From assembly GCA_938002255.1 (NCBI GenBank), contig CALLAL010000016.1, positions 1 through 64,000 on the forward strand: DNA of 64,000 bases, read 5' to 3'. This stretch comes from an uncultured bacterium. Lineage in GTDB: Bacteria > Desulfobacterota > BSN033 > UBA1163. The position numbers and the translations under genes were made by a program. The notes under the pieces were generated by a model. That model did no database searches. It was not told where the DNA came from and was given only the letters and a program-made list of their open reading frames with translations. How positions within the stretch are numbered: position 1 is the first letter of the stretch; each line of letters opens with the position of its first letter. Positions 9,639 to 18,419 of this stretch are shown in pieces.

Positions 9639-10922
9639 ATGAGGCCAACCATGTTGCTAAAAAGGAAGAAGAGGATTGTGATCATCGGCAATAGCGCCGC
9701 TGGTCTTTCTGCACTGGAAGCCTTAAGAAAAAGGGATTCCCTTTCGAAGGTGACTCTGATCGACCAAGAACCCTATCCTGCCTATTCACGGGTCATTACC
9801 CCTTATTTCATTATGGGGGGGATCAAAGGGGAAGAAGGCCTTTTTTTGAGAGATAAAGGCTATTATCAACGCATGGACATTAAAATGCGTTTTGGAACAG
9901 AGGTTTTAGGGATTGACACCCGCTTGAGAGAGGTTCTATTAGAAGGGGGGAAGAAAGAGGTCTTTGACCTCCTGATGATTGCCACCGGAAGCTCTCCCGT
10001 CAGGCCCAGAATACGCGGATTGAAAAACGATGAGATGGGGGTGTTGAGAAACCTTGATCATGCCAGACAGTTAAAGGATCTCAAACCAAAGGTGAGTAAA
10101 GTTTTATTTTTGGGAGGAGGTTTGGTTTCTCTCCAAACCTTACAAGCTCTCTATCAAAAGGGAGGCCACTATACGATTGTGGCTAAGTCAAATCATCTCC
10201 TTTCTCAGACCCTTGACCAGGAAGCCTCAGAGCTTGTGGAGCAACATTTGGAAAGGATGGGAATTCGCATTTTGAAAGGTAGGGATCTGGTTCAAGTAAA
10301 GAAAAAAAGAGATAAGAAGATCGCCATCCTGGATGATGGCGAAGAGATAGATGTTGATTTTGTTTTCATCGGGAAAGGTGTCCAGCCTAATATCGGTTTT
10401 TTAAGAAGGAGTGGCATCAAACTGAAGCGGGGAGTCTTGGTCAACCAACAATTGGAAACCAACATCGAGGGGATTTATGCTGCTGGAGATGTTGCTGAAG
10501 CCCCCGATTTTTTCTCTGGAGAAAAAGTGAATTATGGACTTTGGCCTTCAGCAGTGGAACAGGGAGAGATTGCTGGAAAGAATATGGCGGGTTTAAAAGA
10601 GGTTTATCCAGGAAATCTTAAAATGAATGTCACCCGAGTGTTTGCCATGCCGATCGTTTCTATTGGGGACACGGGTTCAAAGAGGGTCATTGAAGTTCTG
10701 GTGAAGAAAGATGAGGCAAGGAAAATCTATAGGAAAATTTGTTTGAATGGTCAGGGAGTCGTTGTAGGTGCAATTCTCATCAATCAGGTGGAAGACCTCG
10801 GAGTTCTTCATGGTCTGATCCAGGAGAGAAAAAGCGGGGAGTTTTTAAGATCGAAAGATCTATGGAAATCCCCTGTCAGCTACGGATTTCTTTTAAAAAA
10901 TATCCTTCAGGGGAAGATATAA
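9639..10922 (+). CDS. aorC: FAD-dependent NAD(P)H oxidoreductase subunit (AorC-like)
   Basis: A 427-residue pyridine-nucleotide:disulfide-type flavoprotein of the NirB N-terminal/rubredoxin-reductase class. It has an FAD-binding Rossmann fold near the start (IVIIGNSAAGLSALEAL, about 12-28), an NAD-binding fold (VLFLGGGLVSLQTL, about 151-164), and the GIYAAGDVAEA motif at about 280-290. Beside aorAB it would pass electrons to or from NAD. The start could be ATG 9639 or ATG 9651; the former touches the terminator T-run and the only purine-rich stretch upstream is the hairpin arm itself. It may also serve other ferredoxin partners. Confidence 0.85.
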   Translation: MRPTMLLKRKKRIVIIGNSAAGLSALEALRKRDSLSKVTLIDQEPYPAYSRVITPYFIMGGIKGEEGLFLRDKGYYQRMDIKMRFGTEVLGIDTRLREVLLEGGKKEVFDLLMIATGSSPVRPRIRGLKNDEMGVLRNLDHARQLKDLKPKVSKVLFLGGGLVSLQTLQALYQKGGHYTIVAKSNHLLSQTLDQEASELVEQHLERMGIRILKGRDLVQVKKKRDKKIAILDDGEEIDVDFVFIGKGVQPNIGFLRRSGIKLKRGVLVNQQLETNIEGIYAAGDVAEAPDFFSGEKVNYGLWPSAVEQGEIAGKNMAGLKEVYPGNLKMNVTRVFAMPIVSIGDTGSKRVIEVLVKKDEARKIYRKICLNGQGVVVGAILINQVEDLGVLHGLIQERKSGEFLRSKDLWKSPVSYGFLLKNILQGKI

Positions 10923-10973
10923 CGTTGGACAAAAAGAATGGTTACGAATCAATAAAAATACAACAAGGGGGGA

Positions 10974-11636
10974 ATGAACATGAGGATGAAAGATGTGATG
11001 ACCAGAAATCCGATCACCGTTAGCCCAGACACTTCGGTTTTGGAAGCTCAAAAGGTCATGAAGGAGAAAAAGATCAGGAGATTACCTGTCGTTGAAAAAG
11101 GCAAGCTGGTGGGGATTATTACAAAATATGATCTCCTGGAAGCTGCCCCTCCCAAGGGCACCTCAAGTCTCTTTGAGTTGACCGAGCTCTTATCTAAGAT
11201 GAGAGTAAAGGATGTGATGAAGAAAAATCCAATGACTGTCACACCCTTCACCCCCATCGAGGATGCTTTAAGGATCGGGCAAGACAAGAAGGTGGGTTCA
11301 TTCCCTGTGGTGGAACATGGCAAACTCGTGGGGATTGCCACAGAATCAGACATCGTACGGTTTCTCATCCGGACTTTAGGCATTGGCGAAGAAGGATCGA
11401 GAATCACAATTACAGGCCTGGGGGAGAGATTCGGGGAACTGGAAAATATCATTGCCGTAGCCAATCGTCATCGTGTGACCATCTTGAGTATGATTCTTGT
11501 GCCCAGGCATCAAAGGGGAGACTGGCTGCTGGCCCTCCGACTGGATACCAAAAATCCTAAATCAATTATTCAGAGCTTAAAGAAAGAAGGATTTAATGTC
11601 ACCTGGGCAGTGGCATCGATCAAAGAAGAATGGTAA
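10974..11636 (+). CDS. CBS-pair protein with C-terminal ACT-like domain
   Basis: A 220-residue cytoplasmic protein with two CBS motifs (about residues 5-58 and 75-130; each begins KDVM..NP.TV) followed by an ACT-like segment at about 140-212 (ITITGLGER...). CBS pairs bind adenine nucleotides and ACT domains bind small ligands such as amino acids, so a regulatory or sensory role is likely, with no catalytic motif visible. It lies 51 bp after the FAD subunit and before a nitroreductase, probably in the same transcript. Alternate start at ATG 10980. Confidence 0.88.
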   Translation: MNMRMKDVMTRNPITVSPDTSVLEAQKVMKEKKIRRLPVVEKGKLVGIITKYDLLEAAPPKGTSSLFELTELLSKMRVKDVMKKNPMTVTPFTPIEDALRIGQDKKVGSFPVVEHGKLVGIATESDIVRFLIRTLGIGEEGSRITITGLGERFGELENIIAVANRHRVTILSMILVPRHQRGDWLLALRLDTKNPKSIIQSLKKEGFNVTWAVASIKEEW

Positions 11637-11670
11637 TCTATCCACAGAAATAGACTGAGGAGAGAAGAAG

Positions 11671-12216
11671 ATGGAACTTGCAGAGGCGATTCGAGGACGA
11701 CGGAGCATCCGCAAATACAAACCCGATCCGGTTTCTGAAGAGACGTTGAAAACCATTCTGGAGGCCGTGAGATGGTCTCCCTCATGGGCCAATACCCAAT
11801 GCTGGGAAGTGATCGTGGTCAAAGATACGGAGATGAAGTCTAAGCTAGCGGAAACGCTTACCCAGACCAATCCTGCCCGCAATGCAATGACCGAAGCCCC
11901 TCTGATCCTGGTCCTTTGCGGAAAAAAAGGGGTTTCTGGTTTTAAAAAAGGAGAGGCTGCAACCGTCAAAGGAGACTGGTTGATGTTTGACACTGGGATC
12001 GCTATGCAAAACCTCTGTTTAACGGCCCATGCCCTTGGGTTAGGGACCGTAATCATCGGATTATTCGATCATAAAAAGACAGAGGAAATTCTTGGTGTTC
12101 CTCCTGATCGGGAGGTCGTGGCGATGACCCCTCTGGGTTATCCTGTGGCTGAAAGTCCAACGCCAAAAAGAAAAGAAATATCAGAATTTGTGTATTACGA
12201 TAAATACGGCAAATAG
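11671..12216 (+). CDS. Nitroreductase-family flavoprotein
   Basis: A 181-residue FMN protein of the nitroreductase family, showing the N-terminal [15 protein letters not shown] signature, the [15 protein letters not shown] stretch, and the [11 protein letters not shown] region near the C-terminus. Family members transfer hydride from NAD(P)H to varied acceptors. Substrate is not predictable. A clear GGAGAGAAG ribosome site precedes the ATG. It lies 35 bp after the CBS-ACT gene and may be co-transcribed with it. Confidence 0.9.
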   Translation: MELAEAIRGRRSIRKYKPDPVSEETLKTILEAVRWSPSWANTQCWEVIVVKDTEMKSKLAETLTQTNPARNAMTEAPLILVLCGKKGVSGFKKGEAATVKGDWLMFDTGIAMQNLCLTAHALGLGTVIIGLFDHKKTEEILGVPPDREVVAMTPLGYPVAESPTPKRKEISEFVYYDKYGK

Positions 12217-12266
12217 CAATTTAATCTACAAGATGGCTCGATCAATGGAGGAGGGTAAACGATAGG

Positions 12267-13472
12267 ATGATTCCTGACCAAATTCTTTATTCACTCGTCA
12301 TTCCAACGGAATCGAAACTGGTGATGGTCGTGATTGATGGGCTGGGGGGATTACCTGTTCGAGGAAGGACAGAGCTGGAAGCTGCAAAAACCCCCAACCT
12401 GGACCGACTTGCATCAAAATCGGCCTGCGGCTTGATTGATCCCATTGCGAATGGGATCACTCCGGGAAGTGGCCCTTCCCATCTCGCTCTCTTCGGGTAC
12501 GATCCATTGCAATACGAAATTGGAAGGGGAGTGATGGAAGCCCTTGGAATTGGTTTAAAACTGACCAAGGATGATCTGACGGCGAGGGGCAATTTTGCAA
12601 CAGTCGATAGGAACGGAATCATTGTAGACCGAAGGGCGGGGAGAATTGCGAGTGAGAAGAATAGAGAGATGTGTCAATTCCTGCAGGAGGAGATTAAAGA
12701 GATCAATGGAGTCCGAATCTCCATCTACCCCGGGAAAGAACACAGGTTTGTGGTCGTCTTTCAGGGGGAAGGATTAAGGGATGAGCTGACGGATGCTGAT
12801 CCTCAGAAGGAGGGGCAGAAAGCAAAGGGAACAGAATACCTGACTTCTGAGGCTCGAAGAACCGCTGAGATGGTTAATGAATATTTGAGACGGGTTACTT
12901 TAACGCTTCAACCTTTTTATCCTGCTAATACGATTCTTCTCAGAGGGTTTTCAAAGGTTCCAGATATTCCTTCCATGACTGAGCGGTTTAAATTGAAACC
13001 AGCCGCGATTGCAACTTATCCGATGTATAGAGGGTTGGCCACGCTGGTGGGGATGGAGGTTCTTGAGACAGGAGAGACGCTTCGCGAAGAAGTAGAAACC
13101 CTAAAGAACCATTTTCATGAGTATGATTTCTTTTATTTCCACTTTAAGAAAACAGATTCGGCTGGTGAAGATGGTAATTTTCAAAAAAAGGTTAAGGCTC
13201 TTGAAGAAATAGATCGGATTTTTCCATTTCTCCTTAAGCTCCGTCCTGATGTCCTGGTGGTGACGGGAGACCATTCCACTCCTTCACTTCTGAAAGCCCA
13301 TAGCTGGCATCCGAACCCCATCCTCCTCTATTCAAAATATGTCCGACCGGATGGGGTCCGTCGGTTTACAGAAAGATACTGTCAGCAGGGACAGCTGGGC
13401 AAGTTTTCCGCTGTTGAGGTCCTTCCTTTAATGTTAGCAAATGGCTTAAAGCTAAAGAAATTTGGAGCCTGA
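12267..13472 (+). CDS. apgM: 2,3-bisphosphoglycerate-independent phosphoglycerate mutase, archaeal type
   Basis: A 401-residue enzyme of the alkaline-phosphatase superfamily that interconverts 3- and 2-phosphoglycerate. The metal-binding start MVVIDGLGG, the TPNLDRLA block, GITPGSGPSHLALFGYDP with the catalytic Ser, the FYFHFKKTDSAGEDG motif and the late TGDHSTPS motif are all present. This ApgM class is common in archaea and in many anaerobic bacteria. It probably serves gluconeogenesis or glycolysis and has no obvious tie to the aromatic genes. Confidence 0.94.
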   Translation: MIPDQILYSLVIPTESKLVMVVIDGLGGLPVRGRTELEAAKTPNLDRLASKSACGLIDPIANGITPGSGPSHLALFGYDPLQYEIGRGVMEALGIGLKLTKDDLTARGNFATVDRNGIIVDRRAGRIASEKNREMCQFLQEEIKEINGVRISIYPGKEHRFVVVFQGEGLRDELTDADPQKEGQKAKGTEYLTSEARRTAEMVNEYLRRVTLTLQPFYPANTILLRGFSKVPDIPSMTERFKLKPAAIATYPMYRGLATLVGMEVLETGETLREEVETLKNHFHEYDFFYFHFKKTDSAGEDGNFQKKVKALEEIDRIFPFLLKLRPDVLVVTGDHSTPSLLKAHSWHPNPILLYSKYVRPDGVRRFTERYCQQGQLGKFSAVEVLPLMLANGLKLKKFGA

Positions 13473-13716
13473 ATTCGCCGAGCAACCAGAGTTTATTAAC
13501 ACAAAAAATTGAAACAAAGGGACATGGATGAACCGTTCGGAAACGATTCGAGGCGAACCTTCAGACTAATGGGCACTCCCATGGCTAACCCATACTGGGA
13601 TACACCCTTGGTGAAGTTCAGCCATTCCTTTAAGAAATCCGGTTAACCGCCATTCGAAGCGTTGGAGAGCGGTTGACCCATGGCCCTTTATCAACTGCAA
13701 GGATTAGTGCAGAGAG
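13473..13716 (+). other. Intergenic leader with possible structured RNA
   Basis: This 244-bp stretch holds three local hairpins. GGTTAACCGC at 13641-13650 pairs with GCGGTTGACC at 13669-13678 (ten pairs, one G-U). ATGGG at 13569-13573 pairs with CCCAT at 13578-13582. CCCA at 13589-13592 pairs with TGGG at 13596-13599. The stretch ends at the start of the radical SAM gene. I cannot match it to a known riboswitch. It could be a 5' leader or a small RNA. Confidence 0.35.
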
Positions 13717-14667
13717 ATGGAAGCCTATAAACATCTTTATGGTCCAGTTCCTTCGAGAAGGCTTGGATGGTCACTCGGCATTGACCTCGTTCCTCACAAG
13801 GTCTGCACATATAACTGCATTTATTGTCAGATTGGGAAGACAACAAATCAAACCCTTATCCGGGACGAATATGTTTCGGTGGATGAGGTTCTAAAGGAAA
13901 TAAAGAACTTCCTTAAAACGGAGAAGGTCCCTATCGATTATCTGTCTTTGGGAGGATCCGGTGAACCCACTCTCCATTCCAAGATAGGGACGATCATAGA
14001 GGGCATCAAAAGCATGACCTCGATCCCAGTGGCTGTGCTCACCAATGGAGCCCTTTTATATCAAGAAGAGGTGAGACGGGATTTGTTGAAGGCGGATGTG
14101 CTCCTTCCGTCTATGGACGCCGTCTCTCCTGAAGTTTTTGAAAAGATGAACAGGCCTTACCCCAACTTTTCGGTTGAGAGGATGATCGAAGGGTTAGTCC
14201 AGATGAGGAAAGTTTTCAGGGGAAAGATCTGGCTTGAAATCCTCTTCTTAAAAGGTATCAATGATTCACCAGAAGAACTCCATCGCATGAGAGAGGTGAT
14301 TGAAAGGATTCAACCCGACCTTGTTCATCTCAACACCGCAGTTCGACCTCCTTCTGAAAGCTGGGCCATACCATTGAATTTGAGAGAGATGGAGCAGATC
14401 CAAACCTTCTTCGGAGAGAAAGCCATCATCATTGCGGAGTTTGATCGTCAGCCCTTACCTGCTGCCGAGAGAGAGATCAGGGAAGAAATTTTAAGGATTC
14501 TTAAGCGACGACCTCTTTCCTTAATCGATCTCTCCAAAGGGATGAATCTCTCTCAGGATAAGTTGGAGAATCAACTCGCCCTTCTTCTCCAGGAGGGGAA
14601 AATCCACCTTCGTTCCTTTGAGGGATCTGTTTTTTATGAAATTGGAAAAGAGGTTCAGAACTCTTAA
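13717..14667 (+). CDS. Radical SAM protein, COG0731 type, with winged-helix tail
   Basis: A 316-residue radical SAM protein. It begins with the GPVPSRRLGWSLGIDL signature of COG0731-type proteins, followed by the cluster motif CTYNCIYC at about 32-39, the GGSGEPTLH glycine-rich motif, and NDSPEEL. The last 60 residues look like a winged helix (ILRILKRRPLSLIDLSKG...), which suggests nucleic-acid or self regulation. COG0731 is related to wyosine-base enzymes of archaea, but many bacterial members have unknown substrates. Ribosome site is weak (GCAGAGAG). It overlaps the next gene by 32 bp. Confidence 0.85.
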   Translation: MEAYKHLYGPVPSRRLGWSLGIDLVPHKVCTYNCIYCQIGKTTNQTLIRDEYVSVDEVLKEIKNFLKTEKVPIDYLSLGGSGEPTLHSKIGTIIEGIKSMTSIPVAVLTNGALLYQEEVRRDLLKADVLLPSMDAVSPEVFEKMNRPYPNFSVERMIEGLVQMRKVFRGKIWLEILFLKGINDSPEELHRMREVIERIQPDLVHLNTAVRPPSESWAIPLNLREMEQIQTFFGEKAIIIAEFDRQPLPAAEREIREEILRILKRRPLSLIDLSKGMNLSQDKLENQLALLLQEGKIHLRSFEGSVFYEIGKEVQNS

Positions 14668-15403
14668 CCCGGACAAAATCTATGAGTTTTCCTTCTTAAT
14701 GTTCTTTCTCATCCTGACGTGCCTTTTTATCGGGAAAGAGGCCTTACCTCAACAAAGAGACCGCACCGAACAGGAAAAGGCGATTGAGGAATATGAGAGA
14801 GAAAAGCTTGCCAAGTGGAAACGGCACATCGGCAAGCGATATCTTGTCGTCAAAACCATCCATCCGGTCGAATTTTTTCGAAGTCCAGAAGAGTTAGATC
14901 AAAAGTTCGTGGTTCAACAACAGAAAGAAGGCTTTCTTATCACAGAGATTGTCCAGAATCTCTCAGGTACGATGAATTTTTATCATGTTCTCTTCGATTC
15001 AGGGATGATGGGGTATTTGGGTGCGGATGGAAATTATCTTGAAGTTAAAACCCTTGATGGAAGCCTGATTCCTCTCACACCAAAGGACCATAAAAAAAAG
15101 GGAGCCTCCCGTTCGATGGAGTCGTCTCATAGGGCCATCGAATTGGTCAAAAGGCATCTCATCAAAATAGACCCGATGACTGGAGGAAACATTTCAGTCG
15201 AATCCCTGATGAAGGAAAAGGTAAAAAAGAACTCTAAGCTTAAATGGTGGTATGAAACCCGGGGGATTTCCTCTCATCAGGTGCGGGTGATTCAATGGTC
15301 AGAGGGTGAAGAGCGTTTTTATGTGATTCGTATCTGGAGCGTTGATCTTTTAACCCAACAGGTTTTAGCTGAAAATGAATCTGCTAAAAGACTGTTTCAA
15401 TGA
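14636..15403 (+). CDS. Membrane-anchored protein of unknown function (255 aa)
   Basis: I do not recognise a family. The N-terminus carries one hydrophobic segment (about residues 19-36), likely an uncleaved anchor or signal, followed by a charged coiled stretch (REQEK..EEYEREKLAKWKRHIGKRY) and an extracytoplasmic domain of alternating strands to the end. ATG 14636 with an upstream GAGGGA is preferred over the TTG at 14618. The gene overlaps the radical SAM gene by 32 bp, so coupling is likely. No lipobox or catalytic motif is visible. Confidence 0.7.
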   Translation: MKLEKRFRTLNPDKIYEFSFLMFFLILTCLFIGKEALPQQRDRTEQEKAIEEYEREKLAKWKRHIGKRYLVVKTIHPVEFFRSPEELDQKFVVQQQKEGFLITEIVQNLSGTMNFYHVLFDSGMMGYLGADGNYLEVKTLDGSLIPLTPKDHKKKGASRSMESSHRAIELVKRHLIKIDPMTGGNISVESLMKEKVKKNSKLKWWYETRGISSHQVRVIQWSEGEERFYVIRIWSVDLLTQQVLAENESAKRLFQ

Positions 15404-15584
15404 TCTTTAACGATTGGTTTTTTAAACTCCCATTAAGTTTTTATGAGATCGACGAAAGGGTTTTATCTCTTTTAACTTTCTATACCTTCAAGGACTGAAA
15501 GGCAGTCTGTTGGTAACAAAAAATCCGTGGAATCATTTTTTTAATCTGCGTCATCAAAGAGCCAAACATCGTTTTTAGGTATTC
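15404..15584. other. Spacer before the third MITE copy
   Basis: I see no gene here. It is A/T-rich sequence ending with the target duplication AGGTATTC at 15577-15584. Confidence 0.4.
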
Positions 15585-15811
15585 GTAACCCCACAGTGAT
15601 GGGGTGTTTTCGGTTTAAAAGGGTTGGAACGTTCCTCCTCCAAAACCTTGAATAGCGGTTATAAAAGGTTACCCTCATCGGGGCCCTCATGCCCTTTGAA
15701 TCGGTTTTTTTTGCATCAGATTTGGTTAGCTTTGACGAACAGAGGTTTCGCTTCAAGGTTTTTCCGAAGCAACCTCCCAACCCTTTTTTATTTCTTTAAC
15801 TGAGGGATTAC
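15585..15811 (+). mobile_element. MITE-like element, copy 3 (227 bp) with 8-bp target duplication
   Basis: The left end GTAACCCCACAGTGA and the reverse complement of the right end GTAATCCCTCAGTTA match at 12 of 15 positions. Exact flanking direct repeats AGGTATTC occur at 15577-15584 and 15812-15819. Orientation is the same as in the other two copies. The element ends 19 bp before a strong promoter, so it may influence expression of the molybdoenzyme operon. Confidence 0.9.
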
Positions 15812-15830
15812 AGGTATTCAGCTTTTTCTC

Positions 15831-15859
15831 TTGACAAGTTTATTGAGGTATTGTTATAT
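15831..15859 (+). promoter_or_regulatory. Promoter of the molybdoenzyme/ETF operon
   Basis: A perfect -35 TTGACA at 15831-15836, a 17-bp spacer and TTATAT at 15854-15859 form a convincing sigma-70 promoter. The leader to the start codon is about 130 nt and very A/T-rich. A second -35/-10 pair further down cannot be excluded. Confidence 0.65.
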
Positions 15860-15995
15860 AGAATTCCTGACAAGTGAAAATAGGTACAAAGTATTGTTAG
15901 TATAAAGAGAATTATGATTTATATCATTGACGTAAAAATATATTAAAAATCAAGTAGTTGAAATGTTTAGATCTTTATATTCAAGGTGAGGATAA

Positions 15996-18347
15996 ATGGG
16001 AGAAAAAAGGAGGATGGAGAATCATCTTGCGGGAAAAAAAGAGAAGGGCAAAACCTTTTTTGATTTGAGTCGAAGGAAATTCCTCAAATTAACAGCCATG
16101 GCTGGGCTTTCGGTCGGCGCCATGGGGATACAACAACCATCAAAAGCATCACCGTCTCAATCATCCACAGGTTTTGGAAATAAAGCAAAGGGAAAATGGA
16201 TCCCGACTTCCTGTCTTAATTGTACCGCTCGGTGCGGGATTATGGTAAAGGTTGTAAATGGGAATGCCATTCAGATTAAAGGAAATCGGTCTTCCCTCAT
16301 TTCAGAAGGACAGATTTGTCCTCGAGGACATATTGGCCTCCAGGTTTTATATGATCCTGAAAGAATTCTTTCACCCTTAAAGAGAACACAAACGAAAAAG
16401 GGGAAAGGAATTTCTCCTCAATGGCAGCCCATTACATGGGATCAAGCCCTTGAAGAGATCACAAAGAAGCTCCGATCGTTACAGGAAAGCCAAAAACCAC
16501 ATCACCTGCTGATCTTTTCCGGACTGAATTCGAGAAGCCATGAGGACCTGCTTTTTCGGTTTGCAGAGGCTTTCGGGACTCCAAACCTTGTTTCAGGAGA
16601 GGGTTTAGAGCTTGAATCGGAAAAGGCAGGAATCTGGATGGCTGATGGTCATTTTGATCTCTGTGCCTATGATCTGGATCAGACCAACTACATCCTTTCC
16701 TTTGGGGCTGATCTGATTGAATCGTCCCCACCCGTTGCTCGCTGGCTCAGAAAATGGGGGAGATTAAGACGGGAAAAGCCTATACGCACTAAAATCGTTG
16801 AGATTCAACCCCGCTTTTCTCTGACGGCAGCAAAGTCTGATGAATGGATTCCCATCAAAGCAGGGACTGATGCTGCCCTGGCCATGGCGATTGCTCATGT
16901 TATCATTCAGGAGGGTCTTTTCGATCAGAAATTCATCAGAGAATGGACCCATGGGTTTGAAGCCTACCGGCAAATCGTCTTAAGAGATTATGCTCCTGAG
17001 AAGGTTTCGAAACTAACCGGGATTCCTTCTGAGACGATCATAAGAGTTGCAGAAGAGTTTGGTCGCACCCGTCCTGCCCTTGCCATTTCTGGTAAAGGGG
17101 CCACTGCCTGGCCAGGAGGGTCCTTTACCAGTTACGCCATCCATTGCTTAAATGCCCTGGTTGGAAGCATCGATGCCCCTGGAGGCCTTCTCTATGAGGA
17201 ACCGCCGGCATATAGGCCCTTTCCTAATCTCCCTCGTGATGAAGTCGCCAAACGAGGGCTGGAACAACCTCCCCTTGATCTTCATGGCACGGAAAACTTC
17301 TTAGCGGCACGGATAGTGACCAATCAGGTTCCAAAATCCATTCTCGAAGGAAAACCTTATCCCATTGAGATGGCGATCGGATTTAACAGCAATTTGAATA
17401 TGGTTGCTCCGGGGTGCAAGCAGTGGGAAGAGGCCCTCCAGAAAATTCCTTTCTATGTTCATGTGGCGCCGTTTATCAGTGAAATGGCGGAGTATGCTGA
17501 CCTTGTCCTCCCAGCAACCACATTTTTAGAAGAGTGGGGATACGATCATTCCACTCCAGGAGCTGGTTTTGTTGAGGTGAGGCTTAAACAACCCGTTGTC
17601 AAACCAATGGGAAATTCAAAACCAATTGGAGACATCCTTTTCCATTTGGTAGAAAAGTTGCCTGGAGGAGTAAGAAGCGCGTTTAAGGATATTGGGGAAT
17701 CGACTGCAGGTTTTGTGCGATATAGGACTTCATCTCTGGTTCCATGGGAAGAGTTCTTAAAAAGTGGGGTCTGGAGAGGACCGGATTATCAATATGGGAA
17801 ATATGCTCGAATCTTCCAAACTCCCTCAAGAAAATTTGAGTTTGTTTCAGGTAATCTTCGTGTTCTCCAGATGAAGAAAGGTCGAAACACGGGAGAGGAG
17901 AAAATTGCTCCTCATTACTCTGAAGTGAAATGGGCTGGAGACGAAGGACAATATCCCTTGCTTCTATTCCCTTATCAGCCACTCCTCACCTTTGGGAATG
18001 GGAGCCAAAACTATCCCTGGGCCCAAGAGATTTTTTTACCGATGCAGGGGGTAGGTTGGGTTAGTCCTGCTGAGATCAACCCTGAAACCGCAAAAAGTCT
18101 TAAAGTGAAGGACCGGGATGAAGTCTGGATTGAATCTCCTTTTGGTAAAATCAAAACCTATGTGAAGGTTTCAGAAGGGATCCAACCTGGGATGGTCTGT
18201 ATTCCTTGGGGTCAGGGACATACGTCTTATGGAAAATGGCAGAAAGGGATCGGATGTAATCCCAATGAGGTCATGGGAATTGATTTTGATTCTATCAGTG
18301 GGCAATCCGCTTTTTTTAACACGAGGGTTAAAGTTTACAAAGCCTAA
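15996..18347 (+). CDS. Tat-exported molybdopterin oxidoreductase catalytic subunit (Psr/Phs type)
   Basis: A 783-residue DMSO-reductase-family enzyme with a twin-arginine signal (SRRKFLK at 25-31, then a hydrophobic run), so it should act outside the membrane. The [4Fe-4S] ligands are CLNCTARC near 72-79 and GQICPRG near 107. A C-terminal Mo-bis-MGD domain is present (ESPFGKIKTYVKVSEGIQPG). The following FeS and NrfD subunits give the order of polysulfide, thiosulfate and related membrane reductases. No Cys or Sec stands at the SGEGLE position where a metal ligand might be expected, so the substrate is uncertain. Good ribosome site (AAGGTGAGG). Confidence 0.88.
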   Translation: MGEKRRMENHLAGKKEKGKTFFDLSRRKFLKLTAMAGLSVGAMGIQQPSKASPSQSSTGFGNKAKGKWIPTSCLNCTARCGIMVKVVNGNAIQIKGNRSSLISEGQICPRGHIGLQVLYDPERILSPLKRTQTKKGKGISPQWQPITWDQALEEITKKLRSLQESQKPHHLLIFSGLNSRSHEDLLFRFAEAFGTPNLVSGEGLELESEKAGIWMADGHFDLCAYDLDQTNYILSFGADLIESSPPVARWLRKWGRLRREKPIRTKIVEIQPRFSLTAAKSDEWIPIKAGTDAALAMAIAHVIIQEGLFDQKFIREWTHGFEAYRQIVLRDYAPEKVSKLTGIPSETIIRVAEEFGRTRPALAISGKGATAWPGGSFTSYAIHCLNALVGSIDAPGGLLYEEPPAYRPFPNLPRDEVAKRGLEQPPLDLHGTENFLAARIVTNQVPKSILEGKPYPIEMAIGFNSNLNMVAPGCKQWEEALQKIPFYVHVAPFISEMAEYADLVLPATTFLEEWGYDHSTPGAGFVEVRLKQPVVKPMGNSKPIGDILFHLVEKLPGGVRSAFKDIGESTAGFVRYRTSSLVPWEEFLKSGVWRGPDYQYGKYARIFQTPSRKFEFVSGNLRVLQMKKGRNTGEEKIAPHYSEVKWAGDEGQYPLLLFPYQPLLTFGNGSQNYPWAQEIFLPMQGVGWVSPAEINPETAKSLKVKDRDEVWIESPFGKIKTYVKVSEGIQPGMVCIPWGQGHTSYGKWQKGIGCNPNEVMGIDFDSISGQSAFFNTRVKVYKA

Positions 18348-18419
18348 ATCGTCCGGAGTTCGGACTCAGCAGTTTGAAGTGAAAACAATTCGTTCATCAT
18401 CGCAGATAAGAGGAAGACA

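Noticed and set aside
13673-13894. Short plus-strand frame overlapping the radical SAM start
   Set aside because: It overlaps a well-supported gene in another frame and shows no family features.
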